Of a DNA stretch of 64,000 nucleotides, positions 45,986 to 57,051 are shown piece by piece. The notes under the pieces were generated by a model that had not been told where the DNA came from, ran no database searches, and saw nothing but the letters and a program-made list of their open reading frames with translations. The DNA lies in contig BSBM01000712.1 in assembly GCA_027924585.1 (NCBI GenBank), positions 5,172,501-5,236,500 on the forward strand. The letters are read 5' to 3'. Made by a program: the position numbers and the translations under genes. Each line of letters opens with the position of its first letter. Within the stretch, counting starts at the first letter, position 1. Source of the stretch: Larix kaempferi (Eukaryota; Streptophyta; Pinopsida; Pinales; Pinaceae).

Positions 45986-47623
45986 TGTAATGTCCCTTTC
46001 CATATGACCACCTAGGAGACGACTTATTAGCCTATCAGTTCCCATAGGCTATAGTCGAGGAATCAAGAAATTAATTAATTATTAAATGTCACCTAGACTT
46101 AAGTTTTATAAAATGACATTAATAATGAATTCCTAAAGTGACTTTATTTTATAAAAAAGTCACTCTGGATTAAAAAAGAACAGAAAAAGTGTAAAACGGG
46201 TTCAAAATGAAATTAAAAAGCAAAAAGGTCATTTTCTCCATAAAGTCGCTTTTTAAATATTTTAATGAGATAATTGGTCAAGGGAAAGTTGAAGAGTCAC
46301 AAGGGGGTAAATGAGAAAATATAAAATGAACATGAAAGTTCATTCTCTTCATTCTTGTCATTTTACATTTTTGAAAACTTGAAGAGCTCTTGACTTTAGT
46401 TTCTCTTGGACAAAACTCTAGGAGGAGGAGATAGTTTCGGTGGTGAGACAAACCCACCCTAGCTATTGTTTGAGGAGAGATCAACCAGATTTCTCGCTTA
46501 CGCTTCATGGCCGTGGTTGGAGTTATTTGCATATTCAGATTTGAGTCCACTTGACAGTGTTTTCAGTGTTCGAGTTGAGGAGGGCGTATTGTGCAAAAAG
46601 GGTTATTATTCATCTTGTGGAAGTACCTCGTCTTGACAAGAAGGAAAGGGCAGATTTGCCACTAGAGGGCGCACTTGCTGAGAGGGTTCTGCTGCTACCA
46701 AAAGAAAGAAGGAAGGCGCACTGGTTTTCAGCTTGCATTCACCTACAGGAAGGGCGCAGTGACAGTTTCAGTTGGTATTTATTTCAAGAAGAGGGTGCAC
46801 TTGATATTTACTGTGGATGGGTGCAATGTTATCTCAGACTTAAGCCATCATATGAGAAGGGTACGAAATTGCTACATGAATCACTTTACTGCTGTCGGAT
46901 ATGCTTTTAATCTGTTGTGATCGGTTCAAGGAAAGCCGGGGGTTGCTACAGGAAGTTTGATTGGTTCTCCCAAAGCTGCCATCTCTGGAAATTGCCTACA
47001 GTGTTTCCAGAAGTGTGGAAGGGTCTGTTACGTTCGTACAAGGGACTGTGTATGAAGTTTACAGCCACTCCAAGAGAGTCTAATATCTGCTGCAAGGATT
47101 GAGGACGAGTTCTGGGCTTCCAAAGCAACACTTTCAGCCACCCAATACATTGGTACAGTCATCAAAACTGCTGTCTATTTAGTGGACATCTCAGGTGTGA
47201 ATCTTTCATTGTAAAAACTGAGTTATCTGTAGCATGAAACTGCTGTTATAAATGATGTACATATTCCAATCAGTCAAGGGGTGTTTAGATTGTCTTGTAT
47301 TCTGATTTTAAAGTAAAGTAAACCATTCTTGGAAGAAATCCTTATTTTATGCTGTTACATGTTGTGAGCATTTAAAATCTGAATCATAACAGTCTCCATA
47401 AACACATAAGTCCAACAAAAATCAGACTCAGCCAAACATAAATCATTAAAGTGGTCAAACAGCAGTAGACTCAAAGTGTTTGACAAAATATTCAGCCAAG
47501 AACAGTCATTCAGACATAGAAGCAAATCAGAATCAGAGAATGATGAAGATCCTGTAGGAGTTCAAGCAAGTATTAAGAAGTTAAAGAGAAAATTTTGGCT
47601 CAGATCTGTCGGGATCTTATACA
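45986..47623. mobile_element. Probable solo LTR interrupting the gag-only family LTR
   Basis: It starts TGTAATGTCCC and ends GGGATCTTATACA, the same terminal type as the solo LTR at 39986-41992 but with different internal sequence. The flanks read GTGACAT and TTGGCC, which together resemble the undisturbed GTGACATTGGCC at 24083. No clean 5-bp duplication remains, so the exact ends are uncertain. Short open frames inside are not supported as genes. Confidence 0.55.
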
Positions 47624-47689
47624 TTGGCCCCCCTCTTAGTTATGCCAAGATGGCCTCTTAATTACACCAAGACCATACCTAGGGCTTTA

Positions 47690-47905
47690 GGACTTTATCT
47701 TGAAGGGTGCGAGTTTGGGTGATAACATGTTGAATGACATAACCTTAGGCTTGCTAAGGTTAACCATGTGCTCGTGAAAATCACAAAGGCTAGCTAGAGC
47801 ATCCAACTGAACCTGCAAACTATTAGGAGAGGAGACTAGAAAGGCTACATTATCAGCAAAGAGAAGCAATGAGATCACGAGATGAAGTTGGTTAACTTTT
47901 AACAT
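47690..47905 (-). pseudogene. LINE (non-LTR) reverse transcriptase fragment
   Basis: The minus-strand frame reads LVISLLLFADNVAFLVSS, then LQVQLDALASLCDFH and MVNLSKPKVMSFN. This is the FADD box and following block of plant L1-type LINE reverse transcriptases, with FADD changed to FADN. Only about 70 residues are preserved; endonuclease, poly(A) tail and target duplication were not found. Confidence 0.8.
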
Positions 47906-48163
47906 CATGCCTCAAATTGCAGGGGATTAGGGATAGAGTTAACTTTAAAATTATACTGAATAATGTAGGGAATAGTAATTTGAAGCCTTCTAATGCAGTA
48001 TATGGCATTTTTATGTCTTCTATCTTGAACATTTGTGCTTTTGACCTGTTTAGTACAAGGTAAGCAATGAATACAACTAAAATGAAAAGAAACAAACAAC
48101 CAAAAGCAGAGAATTTGGACTAGAAATAGAGATTTCACAAGGGAAACATTTCAGATGTTATAC

Positions 48164-48330
48164 CTGTTAGCTCCAATCCAGCCTGGGAGATCATTTTCCA
48201 ACCATTCATCCCTGACTTTCCCAAAAAGTTCTACCAGTTCTTCCCTGCTTTCACCCCACTCCATCATTATAACAGGTTTCAACTTTGACCAGTTCTCCAA
48301 TATTCCTTCTACAGTTAACCCAGGCACAAC
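48164..48330 (-). CDS. Putative internal exon B of an unidentified host gene
   Basis: On the minus strand an open exon begins after an AG acceptor (TGAAAAG|GTTGTGCC) and ends at a consensus donor (AACAG|GTATAAC). It starts in phase 0 and is 167 nt long. The translation is regular protein-like sequence (VVPGLTVEGILENWSKLK, MMEWGESREELVELFGKV, EWLENDLPGWIGAN) without stops, unlike its surroundings. It joins in frame to exon A at 48544-48633 across a 213-bp intron. The family was not recognised. It could be a living gene, a fragment, or a captured gene piece. Confidence 0.55.
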
Positions 48331-48543
48331 CTTTTCACTATAATGTTGTTAGATACGATATTGGTATGATCTGTAAACCACTCTAAATCAAACTCGCAGC
48401 CATATATTTCAATTAATCAACTTTAATTTGAAAGCAACAAGTGGAAATGCTAAGCACGCAAAAAATGATAAAAAGGGCATGGACATGCAAACAAGAAAAC
48501 CAAAATACATCAACTAACACAATCATGTAGACGGAATCCTTAC

Positions 48544-48633
48544 CGAGGACTTTTGGATCATGGGTTCCTTCAATTCTAATAACAGACGTACCAGCAATAA
48601 ATTCTCATATCCTGTTTCAACTACTGGTCGAAC
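48544..48633 (-). CDS. Putative internal exon A of an unidentified host gene
   Basis: Minus-strand exon of exactly 90 nt between a TTATTCCAG acceptor and a TCG|GTAAGG donor, phase 0 at both ends. It encodes VRPVVETGYENLLLVRLLL followed by ELKEPMIQKSS. It precedes exon B (48164-48330) in the same orientation and phase. No further exon was found with confidence in 48640-50000 or below 48160. Confidence 0.55.
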
Positions 48634-48639
48634 CTGGAA

Positions 48640-49325
48640 TAACAAAAAGGACTTTCAAAACACTGGCAAAATAGCTCATTCCTGAAACCTTTCAATGCTA
48701 TATATCTACTATCCTCACTCTGGGCATGATCAATTAACTTCCAGAATAAGAAATGTTTTTACAATATATTGCTTTATTTAATTAGTGCTCCGAATCATAT
48801 ATATTGAGGTAACATAACTCACAAAGTCCTTTTGATAGTCATTCACAAAATATAAATGAAATACATTACCATTTTATTTTGGAATTTGAAAAATACCCAT
48901 AGTCTTTTACATTTTCCTACGAGTTTTTCTAATAGCCAGAACTTCAGAGCAATTTATTATAACAAAAAATAAGCAACAAAAAGGCAAACCCCAGCCTACT
49001 GGCCTCAAATGCCAGACTAGGCTAAAAGGATGAGTGATCTAAAGCCCTCTACAAAAAGTATGAGGCTATGAGCAGCAGAGACAGGCACCCAGGCAGAAAA
49101 CTCTGAAACCTTCTAACTGTTAATAAGAAGGCTTAGACGGGATAGGATATGTTGGGGTTATTTTACTAAGCTCTCCAATATGTATTTGTAATGAATTGTC
49201 TAAAGTTTATTGTGATACCAATACAGTATCTGACTTTTTGGTTTATCCCTCAATTAGGGGAAAGCTAGTTGATTAGTTACACATGAATACTTTATAGAAT
49301 AAAAAGAAAAGCAGTTACATTATCA
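48640..49325. other. Intron-like or intergenic sequence
   Basis: AT-rich, without recognised repeats or coding frames. Compatible with the intron upstream of exon A on the minus strand. Confidence 0.4.
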
Positions 49326-49329
49326 TGGT

Positions 49330-49665
49330 TGTTAATCAATTTTCTTTCACGGAGATTCTAATGCCATCGCAGTTAATAAGAAGCTTTCTTTTCAGTGGCT
49401 GTAAGAATGAATGTTTGGCACACTGGCCATTTTTGCTAATGTTCTGTACAAGTTGGTGTGATTGCTTTTGTTATCTTAACTTGTAAGGAATGTTCAAAGT
49501 TAAGGTTGTTGATTAATTTTCATCTTTCTTTCATAGAGATTGCAATGATTTGGCAGTTACTGAGGAAGGGTTTTCTTTCAGTGGCTATGAGAATGAATGT
49601 TCAGCACATTGGCTGTGTTTGTGGATGTTCTGTACATGGTGTAATTAATTTTGTTCTCTCTTAAC
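49330..49665. repeat. Diverged tandem duplication, unit about 175 bp
   Basis: Two copies share GTT.AT.AATTTTC, CTTTCA..GAGATT, TTTTCAGTGGCT, GAATGAATGTT and GTTCTGTACA phrases, at about 49330-49490 and 49505-49665. Confidence 0.7.
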
Positions 49666-49949
49666 AATATTCAATGTTAATGGTTGATGTAATTGTTGCT
49701 AGCTGCATACCCATATTATTGATTCAGAGAATAGGCTAACAGTTTAGCAATAGCATACCATTTCAACTGAAAGGCCATGTACATTTCCCACTATGTTGCC
49801 AATGTTTGGCACTGCTCCTTGTTTCTCTAACTAAAATGTTTCCGATATGGAAATTGATATAAAATACCTAAAAAAAACTCTGGAAACATTTCCCAGCCAT
49901 TTCCTGTATGGAAAATTTTGCAAAACATTTCTGAGCAATTTCTTGTGAG

Positions 49950-50220
49950 TGCCACAGAAGTCTGCTTCCAACTGAACCAAGATATCATCATTGATCCCAA
50001 GCTGAAGTAACACCTTGAGGTGCTCTTCCTGTCTTATGCACTGCCTTCCCAATCTGAGTCTGTACACCATCCCCAAGATATCTCAGCCCATACTCCACTA
50101 TGCCCCTCAAGTATCTAAGCACATGTTTTGCTACTACCCAATGCTCCTGCCTCGGCTTCACCATAAATTGGCTCAAGGTGTTCACTGCAAAACATATATC
50201 TGATCTAGTGTTGACCAGAT
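49950..50220 (-). pseudogene. Copia RNase H fragment, part 2
   Basis: Minus-strand frame-shifted translation: VNTLSQFMVKPRQEHWVVAK, HVLRYLRGIVEYGLRYLG, a damaged GW..SDW..SA region, then RCYFSLGSMMISWFSWKQTSVAL. It continues from 51380-51700 and is split by the CCGG-motif hAT element. Related to, but distinct from, the copia element at 4641-16063. Confidence 0.87.
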
Positions 50221-51379
50221 CAATGTTATCGGAACCGGACCGGTCATCGAACCGGCAAAGCCCAAAATGTGAACCGGACCAGAAACTGGACCGGAACCGG
50301 CAAAAAACCGGGTAAAAAACCGGCCGACTAAAAAATACATAAAATATTCATATTTTGTAAAAAAACATATATATTCATGTGCATACATATGAATCGAAAC
50401 CATTAATACACAAATATGCAAAGTTTCTCATATATATAGCAACTATGGGTGCAAATAACCAAAATAGCACCTAGATTCACTGGCTCATTTAAATGTCAAC
50501 CCAGGGCTTGTGAGAAGGTTACGAGACATTAGTGCTGCATGTACAGAGCAAGTTGCTTGAATTTGACTGGTTACTATGGTTTCCTATGATTATTTTACCT
50601 AGTGTATCCAAGGTTTATGCTTGAGAGTTTGTAAGGTTAAGTGACTGTATTTGATTTGTTTGATGTCTCTGCAGTTTCTCTCATTTCATGTTCTCTTCAA
50701 TTTGGAATTTATATATATACAGTCATTTCTTTAGTCTTTTAAATAGTGTTCAAGCATGTACCATGGACATTAAAAAGGTTAAAACTATGCAAGTAACTAA
50801 GTATTAAAGATTATAAACAAAGTAATGTGACTTAACCTATCAATAAAGTAATGTGACAAGCCCATTACCTATATGATAAATGATTAACTAAGGTTTAAAG
50901 ATTTAAAAAATTAAGTAATGTTATTTCAAAATAAAGTGAGAGTTCCAATAATAAAAATTCAGTGAATTATATCACACAGAGAGCATTACCAGCAAACCAT
51001 ACTACAAGAATCAAGGTGAAGTGATTAATACCTTGTTTGATTTACAGTTCTATGCAAACAGAGCAACGCTATCTATGCTATCGATGGTAGATATTCACAC
51101 GAACCACAACAAAGTATTGCTACAGGAAATAGAATAAAAGCAACGCTACAGCAAATGGTGATTTCTTTTAGCAAATTACAATCTGGCTATGCTACAGAAA
51201 TCAGACCGGCCGGTTCTGTACGGAACCGGTCAAAACCGGCCGATTCGGCGGTTTTGACCGGTTCCATACGGAACCGGCCAGTTTTCTGGCCGGTCTGATG
51301 CAAAATCCGGTTTTCAAATTTTTTTTGCCGGACCGGACCGGCCGGTTTTGCCGGTTCCGGTCCGGTTCCGGTAACATTG
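50221..51379. mobile_element. Intact-ended CCGG-motif non-autonomous hAT-like element
   Basis: The 1159-bp element has 23-bp inverted repeats with one mismatch, starting CAATGTTAYCGGAACCGGAC at each end. It is flanked by a perfect 8-bp duplication GACCAGAT (50213-50220 and 51380-51387). Removing it restores the copia RNase H phrase GACCAGATACATCAA. CCGGTT/AACCGG arrays fill the outer 120 bp on the left and 180 bp on the right. The core is AT-rich and non-coding; 50390-50460 is homologous in inverse orientation to 17900-17990. Confidence 0.93.
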
Positions 51380-51708
51380 GACCAGATACATCAAGGAACC
51401 TACCATTTGCTTGTATAATGTGGGATCCACCGTATCTGGATCTGAAGTAGTTATCTTCTTTAGATTAGCGATCATAGGTGTCGCCATGAGTTTACAGTCC
51501 TCAATCCAGAATCTCTTCAAGATATCAACTACATAGTTACCCTGCCCAAGGAAGATCTCCCTTGGTTTCTGCCAAAACTCCAGCCTCAAGAAGTAATGCA
51601 CCATGCCAATGTCCTTCATCTCAAACTCAACTGCCATATCTACCGTGCACCCTGCAGTGAGCTTCTCTGAACCTGTAAGAAATAGGTCATTTACATATTG
51701 TTACCAAC
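51380..51708 (-). pseudogene. Copia RT/RNase H fragment, part 1
   Basis: Minus-strand frame VEFEMKDIGMVHYFLRLEFW, then EIFLGQGNYVVDILKRF, DCKLMATPM and YKQMVGSLMYLV, typical of the RT-to-RNase H connection in copia. It is truncated at about 51710, where a family Q LTR begins. Confidence 0.88.
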
Positions 51709-51713
51709 TTTTT

Positions 51714-53450
51714 TGTACAATAGTTGGATTATCTGAAGAGCCACCATTTGACAAACATGATGATGTTTGTACTCCAATGTATCAAATGATCCATCATTTG
51801 TGCCTAGCCAATTTTGGCTAGTCAGTTTTGTTTTTCAATCGACATGACCATGGCCCCACGGGGTTTGTAATAAAGTGTGCTAGTAGGATTTTGAGTGGCT
51901 CAGTTCCCCGTGACTTGATTAAGCAACTAAGGTATTCCAGGGAGTTTTTTCCCTTGTCAATTATACTTTGCCTATAGCCGAGCTATAATCGATGAGGTTT
52001 TCTCCCGCTTCCTCCAAAGCTAGAATGCCTGATTTTGAAAATTTTAGCCATGGGGGGTTATTAGAGTCCAACTGATGTTTATAAGCCTACTAGACACTAT
52101 TAGAATAGGTTTTGGTCCTATCCTAAGTCACTAGGACCCTCAAAAAAAAATTCGAAGAAATTTTACCGGACGCGTTGGATTCAGGTTTTTAATTATTTTT
52201 TAAATTTTAATAAATTTTTCCATAGTTCAAATGGAAAAATTTCAATTTGTAATATGTCAGTCATCCGAGATCCGAATTCAGTAATTAAAGGCTCCAACCT
52301 TAAGCCAAAAATCATTCATGATCCCCGGACCAGTTTATCCTAAGTTTCGGATGTCAATTCAGCCTCGTAATTAATAATTTCTCAAAAAAGCCATTTGCAG
52401 AGAAATTATTAATTAAAATATTTAAAAATTGAATATTTTGAGATAATCCAAATCTCTCCAAAATAATCCAAATGGATTAAAATAAAAGGCTAATTGACAT
52501 GGCACTGGGCATTAATGAAGGTTCCAGTCATCTCCAATCAAATTCAATGAAGTATCCAGTCAGCACAAGTGATTAACTCCAAGAGAAATTCGCTCCATGC
52601 ATGCAAAACTCGATTTGGTGATGTGGAGGGGTTATTAAATAAGAATGTGGTTGGTGTTGAGTTGCATTTAATGGGAGTGGGGGCGCCTTGCCTAGGTGGA
52701 GGCCACCTCCCACTCTCAACTACCAAGGATTGCAATCGAGTTTAAGTTAAACTCCAAGCCACCTACCAAATCCTCACGCCATCTCCAAGCTTGCTCACGT
52801 CAACTTCCTTTGGAACTCCAGTTTTCCACATGGCACATGTTTATTTGAGGGGTGATACTTCCAATGTGGAGATGAGGGGCGCCTTGCCTAGGTGGAGGCC
52901 ACCTCCTCATCTCATTCAATGCAACTCGAACTTGTTGGTGGAGTTACCACTCCAATGCTTGGCTTGACATGGATTTGATAAAGATTAGATGGAATTCGAT
53001 TTGGTGACTCATACCATTGGCTCTCTTCTCAATGCCAATTCGAATTAGGGTAGACTGGCTCTTGTCTTTTGTTAGATAATGAGGTCTTCTCTCCTCATTC
53101 CTCGTGGATCTTTTAGCAAAGAAACTCTGGAGGATTTTTAACCTGTTTAATTATCAATAAAGTTGAGACTTTGGAGGTCAAATTGTGGAGGCTCTTGGTG
53201 GCCATACTTCATCTTGTAACAAGGTGATATTGTGTATTGCTTATGTACTTAGGAATTTTAAGTTATAGATTTATATTTCAAGAAGGCTAACAATCTAGCA
53301 CATACAACTATAAATCTATGCTTTTCGCTTGAGTATATTGGTTTTGCAGGTATCTTCCAAAGTATAAGGTTTTTTGTAGGTTCATCTTCACTCTGCATGT
53401 GGCCAAAGAATTTCAAGCTTTATAAATTCAAGAAACAAGGAGTTCTTGCT
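51714..53450 (+). repeat. LTR of family Q, copy 2
   Basis: Starts TGTACAATAGTTGGATT immediately after the copia fragment. It is homologous to 34722-36282, strongly over the first 700 bp and weakly afterwards. The phrase GGGGCGCCTTGCCTAGGTGG occurs twice here (about 52680 and 52876) but once in copy 1, showing an internal duplication. Its 3' boundary is unclear. Confidence 0.65.
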
Positions 53451-53529
53451 TCCTCCATCAACCTTTCAACAAATTTCAATCGGTTACTAGATCTACCTAT
53501 CCAAACTAAGGAATTCCAAAGCTATTTTC

Positions 53530-53905
53530 TTCTCCAAGTTTGAGATCATTGTCTAGCTTGCCTTTGGTTTTCGGCTTGCTTGACTTTTTGCCTCTCTTGT
53601 TTTCCTCTTCCATCCTAGTCTTCATCCTCAACCTCATTCCTTCCGTCCCTCCTCTTCCTTCTCTTCTCGTCTCCCCTAGTTTTCTTCCCTCCTTCCATTC
53701 ATCCCTCCTCTTCCTTCTCTTCTCGTCTCCCCTAGTTTTCTTCCCTCCTTCCATTCATCCCTCGTCTTCCTTTAGCTTTCGTCTCCCCTCTTTTTTCTCA
53801 TTTTCCTCCTCTCGTCCACCTCCATTTAGGGTCCTTTTCTCCATTTGTTTGCCCTCCTTCTTTCCCTTTCGTCCACCTACAAAAGACACAAACAAAAAAG
53901 CAAGG
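53530..53905 (+). repeat. Pyrimidine-rich block with tandem units of about 57 bp
   Basis: CT-rich leader following the family Q LTR. Two adjacent near-identical units contain CTTCTCTTCTCGTCTCCCC and TAGTTTTCTTCCCTCC and end CCATTCATCCCTC (about 53650-53760). The long plus-strand Ser/Pro/Phe-rich frame is a composition artefact. Confidence 0.75.
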
Positions 53906-54656
53906 TGTAAGCTTGGTTAGTGGTAGAGCTAGTTCATATTTAGATTCACTTTTTAAATGGTTAAGTTCCAAGTTTTGTATTGTTATCAAAGTTAGAATTA
54001 TTTCATAGTTTCGATCTTACATTTTGCAATAGCTTAGATCTCTTAAGTTTTTGTTAAGTAGATACTAGTTCATGCTTTGAAAAGTAGCATTAGGGTAACG
54101 TAGATCTAATTTTATAAATCTTAAAAGCTCGCATTTGAAAAAGTTTCTCGCATATAGATTAGATCTTAATTTTTGCACTTAGTTTCAAAGTTTGGTTCTC
54201 ACTAACATCTAATGGGTGCATTGTTGAGATTGGCTAAGCTTGTGTAGGTCTCTTGAAGGAGAAGAAAGATTTGTGATAACAATACTCAAGAAGAGCAAAA
54301 CTTTAATCCAAGGAGAATGCTTGAACCAAATAAGAGAATCATAAAACCACTCTCCTTTTGTATAAGCCATTAAGGGCTCCCAAGTGTTGTCTCCATAAGT
54401 TGTTTATTTTCTTGAAAAGACCTTTCAAGGGTTTAATTCCCAAAGGCAATTGTAACTCATTTAATAAAAAGGCTAGGTGGGATAAGGCCTCCCACACATT
54501 AGTTCTCCTTCCCCATTTGGGGAAGTTTGTTTCATGCATGCTAAAGTTAGTTTTACTTCAAGTTTTCTAGATTAAAGTTCATTTTTTGTACTTAGATTAG
54601 CTCTCTTCCAAGTCTTGACTTGAGATAGCAATCTTGGGATTTCATCCCAAGGACCT
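53906..54656. other. Non-coding leader remnant before the gag-only element
   Basis: Contains CTAATGGGTGCATTGTTGAG near 54208, comparable to AATGGGTGCCTTGAAG at 36842 before the gypsy gag. This suggests the same leader, but no gag frame follows. Confidence 0.45.
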
Positions 54657-54929
54657 TGTTACCTCCCCACTTGACATGGGTCGTCACTTAAATGTTTCAT
54701 GGTTGCTCCAAGGGTTCCTGTAATAAGTACTACTCTCAGTCTATGAAGAAATCAGCAAGGATGCAGACTTGGACAACCCTAGGACCAACAAAATTTTGAG
54801 AAGGAGGTCTGGGTTATTTTGGAGTTGTTTTGAAAGACGTGGAACCCGCAGAGATGGTGTATAAGGGCAGTTAGCAAGCTATAATTCTATGCATAATATT
54901 TTAGTTAGAAATGTTCCAAGCCACAACAG

Positions 54930-55160
<231 letters not shown>

Positions 55161-55268
55161 TGACTTTGTGATACAAGAAATGCAGTCATCTTTTTTGATG
55201 GAAGTAGGCACAATCTACTGCAGCAGCATGACTATTGAACGCCCTCGATTAAAGAAACACAGAGAGAA

Positions 55269-55820
55269 ATGAGCTATGTGGAATCAGGAGTTGATGCCAA
55301 GGATATTGCCCTGTGGAAAGCACTGTGTGCTTCAAGAGATATTCTTATCAACGAGATACAGAGCATTGGTAAGAGACCTATGCCAGAAACCGATGATCTC
55401 AAGAATAATGAACTGCTTAGAAAAGAGAAGTCAGGTTCAGAAAAATCAACACATGTCAACGGAAGGCTCTGAGCAAGATGCTGGATCATTTGATGGCGAT
55501 GAAGAGGGCTATTGGCAAATGTCATCTAAGGCAGGGAACATAGGACAGAAATATTTGAATATTTGCGTTGTCTGTGGGCTGAAGACCGAAGTACTGAGTG
55601 GTCAATGTGGTTAGTACACTCAATGGAGCTTCAGCGCAATGAGACATCTAATGAAGATTCTGAGGGTGGTTCCCACTACATCCATTTTGCTAAAGAATCA
55701 CTTACAAGGAACTCAAATGAAGATCCAGCATTAGCTGCAGCTTCTTGTACTGATCTACATCGGAAGAGCATGAGCATAGACACACGATTTCAGTGGCAAC
55801 CATTTCCATTTTACAGCTGA
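55269..55820 (+). pseudogene. Unidentified gene-like coding segment in the 5' LTR
   Basis: Two protein-like stretches in shifted frames: SYVESGVDAKDIALWKALC followed by SRDILINEIQSIGKRP, and after a frameshift EYLRCLWAEDRSTEWSMWLV through an acidic NEDSEGGSHYIHF to a stop at 55820. The codon regularity and acidic/Ser composition suggest a third captured plant gene. It was not recognised. The same stretch is in the 3' LTR at 59967-60518. Confidence 0.45.
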
Positions 55821-56810
55821 TTAATGAGTCCTTTTTGGGCAAAGCTCGACTGGCCTTCATTAAACAATTTTGTGACCAACTATCGGCGGCTCCCATCTAC
55901 AGCAAATTCGTGGCTGTTCCTGTCCACCATTTCACGCAAATTTGATCAGCAGCCGAGGCATAGCAGTCTTTAGACGGTGAAGATTGAGAAGGCTTCTTCA
56001 TGGGTGCAGTTACCCAAATACCAAATCTTTCCATTTACGAATAAGTTTCTTCCAAGAGAATGTTTGTATGGACTAATGCATCGCCCGAACAGCCAATTAA
56101 ATGAAATTCCAACAAACACAGTAGTCTACCGGAACTGCCAGGGTCGAGTTTTAGAAGCAGTGGAAATATTTTCCACTCATCAAATCAATTATCATAGAAA
56201 GTATGGTTGATGAAGCATGGTCTCATGCATACGCTTTTCCATTTCTGCAGCATGTGCCCGAGACATTACAACTAGCAGAGCGTACCGATTTATGAGCCCC
56301 GACTACTAAGTCGTGATTTGAGGAATTTTCGGGGTCATGTTTGGCGTGCCTGGTCCACCTGTGAGAAAAATAAAAACGCGTGGAAATTTTAAACTACAAG
56401 TTTCAATAGTCGGTCAATTAAATCGCCATCATTCGAGCTCGGTGTTTAGCAAATTAACACAGCGAAAGTTTAAGCCTTATCTGAGGTCACGTGATAGAGC
56501 AAATCCACGTTTGGGACATCCCCGTGGCTTCCGTTTGCACCGGTGGTCTCAACTGTCGATTACATTGAGTTTTTGGAGCGCCTCAATCGTCATGGTTGTT
56601 TCAGCTAAATCATGGTTGCTCCTAGATGAGTCGTGGGTCACATTTTGAAGCCCTTTACTTATGTAAACTAGAGGATTCTTATCGTGATTATCGAGCATAT
56701 TTTTTGGGCCAGCGACCTTGGGATCTACACGTGGCTGGAACTAAAGACACCTGCCTGGGACCCGCGTTTATGTTGCCCACCGAAAAGTGGAGCGGTGCTC
56801 TATGGTGTCA

Positions 56811-57051
56811 TTCTTCAACCATGATAGAACGATGCTTTTTGGAGCAGACCCTAGCAGTTTTGGTGACCGTCGTATCAGACTGACAATACATCACTGCCCT
56901 TTATTTATTTATTATGGAACAGGTCAGCGCCATCCTCAAGTTAGGTTTGGAAAAGTCCATCTTTACAACGACTACACCGGGAGTTGGGGGATTCATGCTA
57001 TCTGTAAAATCACAGATATTATCTCAGTACAATGTTTATGAAATAGGGATT
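56811..57051 (+). pseudogene. Pectate lyase gene fragment captured in the 5' LTR
   Basis: The frame reads NHDRTMLFGADPSSFGDRRI, RLTIHHC, a short extra insertion, then GQRHPQVRFGKVHLYNDYTG and SWGIHAIC. After a frameshift it continues KSQILSQYNVYE. Plant pectate lyases have the matching order HDKTMLIGADPS, TIHHCFFDGT, RQRHPRVRFG, VHLYNNYT and QIYSQ.NIYEAG, which includes the catalytic Arg region. The remainder of the enzyme is missing or unrecognisable upstream. Confidence 0.87.

Noticed and set aside
46551-47102. Overlapping plus-strand frames of up to 119 codons
   Set aside because: Inside an LTR-like segment (45986-47623); no recognisable domain and no splice structure.
53540-53920. 126-codon plus-strand Ser/Phe/Pro-rich frame
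   Set aside because: Encoded by CT-rich tandem repeats in a retrotransposon leader; the same kind of block sits before gag at 36350.
56337-56883. Long frames in the gag-only LTR (103 and 85 codons)
   Set aside because: Not called as genes: they overlap in different frames and only the downstream part (56811 onward) matches a known protein. They may be more of the captured cargo.
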